64,000 bases of DNA from the NCBI GenBank assembly GCA_963664835.2, contig CAXXUG010000012.1, forward strand, positions 1-64,000, written 5' to 3'. The notes below the pieces were generated by a model. It had not been told where the DNA came from and searched no databases. It saw nothing but the letters and a program-made list of their open reading frames with translations. A program made the position numbers and the translations under genes. Below are positions 61,834 through 64,000 of this stretch, piece after piece (position 1 is the stretch's first letter; each line of letters starts with the position of its first letter). Source of the DNA: G963664835 sp963664835. Lineage in GTDB: Bacteria; Chloroflexota; UBA6077; FW602-bin22; JBCLEL01.

Positions 61834-63304
61834 GAACCAGAGAGAGCAGGCAAGGCTTCAGGTACTCAACAGCTTATTGGCAGAGCATATGACTCTGGAC
61901 CAAGCGGCGACTCTGATGGGAGTGAGCACGCGCCACACCAGGCGCATCCTGGCGGCGTACAGGGAGGAGGGCGCAGCCGCACTCGCTCACGGACATCGTG
62001 GACGCCGAGCACCCAACCTGACATCGGAGGCGACAAGGGCGGAGGTAGTGCGCCTTGCTCAGACCCGGTACCCGAAGACGAACCACACTCACCTGAGCGA
62101 GTTACTCAGGGAGCGCGAAGGCATAGATATAGGCAGAACTACGCTGCGGCGCATACTGGTTGGAGCCGGCCTGAAGAGCCCGCGCCGGCGCCGGCCACCG
62201 CGACACCGTGTCCGCCGGCAGCGGATGCCGCGCAAGGGCATGCTGATACAGATCGACGGCAGCCATCACCGATGGTTGGGAGAGGATGGTTCGGCCTTCG
62301 CGCTGCTGCTGGCGGTGGACGACGCCACGGGCATCGTGGTTAATGCCCTGTTCTGCGAGCAGGAGAACACCCGCGATTACTTCCGCCTGATGAGGGGTCT
62401 GATACAGCGCTACGGAATACCCATTGCCCTCTACACCGACCGACACTCCGTCTTCAAGAATGTGTCCGGGGCCGGGCTCGTCGGTGCACCGACGCAGTTC
62501 AGCCGCGCGATGGACGAGTTGGGAATACAGATGGTGTTCGCGCTGTCACCTCAGGCGAAGGGCAGAGTGGAGCGGACTGCCGGAACCCTCCAGGACAGGC
62601 TGGTGGCAGAGCTTCGGCTTGCAGGCGGAACCACCATCGAGGAGGCCAACGTCGTGCTGAAGGACTTCCTTGTCCGCTTCAACGCTCGCTTCGGAGTGCC
62701 GGCGCAGCACCCTGAGGCTGCCTACCGCCCGTTGGGATCGGGAGTGTGCATCGATACGGTGCTCTGCTTCAAACACAACCGCAGAGTGGCCAGGGACAAC
62801 ACGGTGAAGTATCGCTGGCGCACGCTTCAGCTGCTGCCAGGTATGGAACGACCCAGCTACGCCGGAACGGTGGTTGAGGTCTTGGAAGGCTTGGATGGCC
62901 AACTGGCTGTCCGTTACCAGGGAGCGATAATCCCTAGCCAGGAGGCGCCACCCCGCCCAGGCATACTCAGAAGATTCAACGGCTCTTCCTCACACGAGCT
63001 ACCCCCATATCGCGGCCTCAACGGACTGGGCAGGCGCTGGGAGGCGACCCTGGCAGGACTCGACGCCGGGATCGACACGGTAGAAGCAAACGGTGCAATC
63101 AGAGTCCGCAAAGCCGTTGCCATGCGACATAGGAAGCCCACCCCACTCCAGAAAGCAAGGTGGAACGCTGTGCAGAAGGCGAAGCGCGGGGGATTGTCGA
63201 TTCGAGCTGTCGCCAGGGAAGTGGGCATCCACCGGGACACGGCGAAGAAGTACATGGAGGCTGAGAGTCCGCCCATGAAGCGCTCCGCGTTGAAGAGGGG
63301 ATGA
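61817..63304 (+). CDS. DDE transposase, ISNCY-like, with extra C-terminal HTH
   Basis: 495 residues. N-terminal helix-turn-helix (MTLDQAATLMGVSTRHTRRI, 25-44), a second HTH-like part (about 85-120), then an rve-type catalytic core: Asp147 in QIDGSHHRW, Asp208 in LYTDRHSVFK, Glu252 in GRVERTAGTLQD. A beta-rich segment follows (about 330-390). The end (about 455-485) reads GGLSIRAVAREVGIHRDTAK, a further HTH. ISNCY transposases usually have the first parts; the final HTH is an addition I would not expect. All catalytic residues are intact. The start codon lies in the loop of a perfect hairpin. Confidence 0.88.
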   Translation: MENVTLNQREQARLQVLNSLLAEHMTLDQAATLMGVSTRHTRRILAAYREEGAAALAHGHRGRRAPNLTSEATRAEVVRLAQTRYPKTNHTHLSELLREREGIDIGRTTLRRILVGAGLKSPRRRRPPRHRVRRQRMPRKGMLIQIDGSHHRWLGEDGSAFALLLAVDDATGIVVNALFCEQENTRDYFRLMRGLIQRYGIPIALYTDRHSVFKNVSGAGLVGAPTQFSRAMDELGIQMVFALSPQAKGRVERTAGTLQDRLVAELRLAGGTTIEEANVVLKDFLVRFNARFGVPAQHPEAAYRPLGSGVCIDTVLCFKHNRRVARDNTVKYRWRTLQLLPGMERPSYAGTVVEVLEGLDGQLAVRYQGAIIPSQEAPPRPGILRRFNGSSSHELPPYRGLNGLGRRWEATLAGLDAGIDTVEANGAIRVRKAVAMRHRKPTPLQKARWNAVQKAKRGGLSIRAVAREVGIHRDTAKKYMEAESPPMKRSALKRG

Positions 63305-63329
63305 TCTGATACCATCACTAGCAGTACGG

Positions 63330-63375
63330 GTGACATTTATGCTGGCCACTTGGGCGGACATTTTCGCTGGCCATC
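63330..63375 (-). repeat. Right terminal inverted repeat of the IS
   Basis: Reverse complement contains GGCCAGCGAAAATGTC and GGCCAGCATAAATGTC, matching the double-site layout of the left end. Confidence 0.8.
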
Positions 63376-63960
63376 GACAACGAGGCCCTCAGTGTGTCCG
63401 CACTCCGCGGCTCCCGCACGCATCGTTCCGGCCCCCCATTAGTCATTCCGTCGAAGGCCGGAATACAGAAGGGGCAGGGATGCGAAATGTAGCGCGGGGG
63501 CTTGTCCCCCGCTCACGGCGGCCCGCCAACCAACCCAAGTCCCGAACCACAGCAGAGAAGATCCGCCGGCCGGTGCACCGATTCTCATTCCTTCACGCGC
63601 CGGCGTCACGACTCACCTGAGAAGACCCGGCACCTCACTCAAACTCGAAACCGCCAACCCCTGCCATTGCTCCACGTCCGGCCGGCTAGCATCGTAGGTA
63701 TCTTCCAACGGCACTCGAAGCAGAACCGTCGTCATTTGTATGTTGAGAATGCCTCACAAATGGGGCCAAATTGTGGGGTATGGGTGAGGGAGGTGTCGCT
63801 AGTCATTTGGCGGGCCGGGCAGTTGCACGGTGGCGCCGGGCCGGAGTAGGACACCCCTCACCTCAATACCGGATCCTCCGAACAGATACCGGGGCGTAAT
63901 GGCCCGCATTTGCAAGTGTGGAGGCCGGCAAGTTCAATCATAGAGGAAAGGGACAACTCA
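63376..63960. repeat. Repeat-filled gap right of the insertion sequence
   Basis: Begins with the missing half of the interrupted composite repeat (cagtgtgtccgcactcc, then ccggccccccattagtcatt and gtcgaaggccgga), a tagcgcgggggcttgtccc palindrome at 63490-63512 and a worn cgcgccggcgtc element near 63595. From 63610 to 63930 I see no gene. Confidence 0.6.
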
Positions 63961-64000
63961 ATGGAAGAGCAACACAACAAAAGGGTAGCCGGCATCGATG
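63961..64000 (+). CDS. Start of a gene leaving the window (possibly IS110-type transposase)
   Basis: Only 13 codons are visible: MEEQHNKRVAGID. GAGGAAAGGG lies about eight bases before the ATG. A VAGID near the N-terminus resembles IS110-family transposases, whose first catalytic Asp is in GIDVxK; far too short to be sure. Confidence 0.35.
   Translation, partial: MEEQHNKRVAGID

Larger units (their letters stand above)
61767..63375 (+). mobile_element. Insertion sequence, ISNCY-like, with 46-47 bp inverted repeats
   Basis: Bounded by imperfect inverted repeats at 61767-61813 and 63330-63375 with one DDE transposase gene between them. Each end holds two direct copies of a TGGCCAGCA-type site. 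It sits inside one of the composite palindromic repeats. I see no convincing target-site duplication. Confidence 0.8.

Noticed and set aside
63620..63740. Short leftward frame in the right-hand gap
   Set aside because: About 40 codons, no ribosome site, no similarity; likely chance.
1..64000. CRISPR array
   Set aside because: The repeats are dispersed singly or in composites and never form regular repeat-spacer units; no cas genes.

Overview
The window is a GC-rich (roughly 58-60% by eye) chromosomal segment from a bacterium. Family content (phytanoyl-CoA-type dioxygenase, several P450s, Rieske oxygenase, FAD enzymes, a TPP enzyme, a class III aminotransferase) and a membrane-arm nuo set interrupted by short palindromic repeats would fit an uncultured Chloroflexota lineage such as Dehalococcoidia/SAR202. 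That placement is inference; no rRNA or marker phylogeny is possible here.

Layout. 1-7.4 kb: a TPP enzyme cut by the window edge, then a run of broken genes (class III aminotransferase, VOC protein, MFS drug transporter, NYN nuclease) around an intact DUF4268 gene that follows a captured copy of the aminotransferase 5' end, and an intact YciI-like protein. 7.5-14.5 kb: a large M16 lipoprotein peptidase, a repeat-filled gap, a glutamine-amidotransferase-like protein lacking the usual His/Glu, an EEP-fold phosphoesterase and a DAO-type FAD oxidoreductase. 15.2-24.1 kb: the most striking block, with an FAD amine-oxidase/desaturase-like protein, a sterol C-24 methyltransferase homologue, a GPP34 (GOLPH3)-cytochrome P450 fusion, an RND/MMPL exporter and a Rieske oxygenase of the steroid-oxygenase type. 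24.4-31 kb: a P450 fragment, a membrane spermidine-synthase-like protein, two intact soluble P450s and a two-gene retropepsin-like module. 31.6-32.5 kb: two toxin-antitoxin remnants whose antitoxins are intact and whose toxins are not.

32.7-39.7 kb: an island bounded by a ~340-bp direct duplication made of tRNA-Val(UAC) plus the 3' end of a HAD phosphatase gene. The left copy keeps a good tRNA and a broken HAD end; the right copy keeps the intact HAD gene and a decayed tRNA. Inside are two VWA (TerY-like) genes, one decayed, a PP2C phosphatase, a HNDLQHGN-type kinase with a membrane anchor, and two small membrane proteins: a TerY-P-type phospho-signalling triad.

40.6-52.5 kb: housekeeping genes prfA-prmC-Cof phosphatase-tsaC, a HExxH membrane protein, yebC-ruvC-ruvA (no ruvB), an M50-like protein, a broken GyrI-like protein and an SF2 helicase with zinc ribbons. 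52.6-60.5 kb: nuoA, H, J, K, L, M, N, encoding only the membrane arm of complex I. 60.5-64 kb: a PhyH dioxygenase, an insertion sequence with double-site inverted repeats and a hairpin over its transposase start, and the start of a gene leaving the window.

Several families of short palindromic repeats, in a recurring composite order, fill nearly every long intergenic gap. Many broken genes differ from an intact frame by single bases, often next to G/C runs, so real decay and base-call error cannot be separated from the sequence alone.
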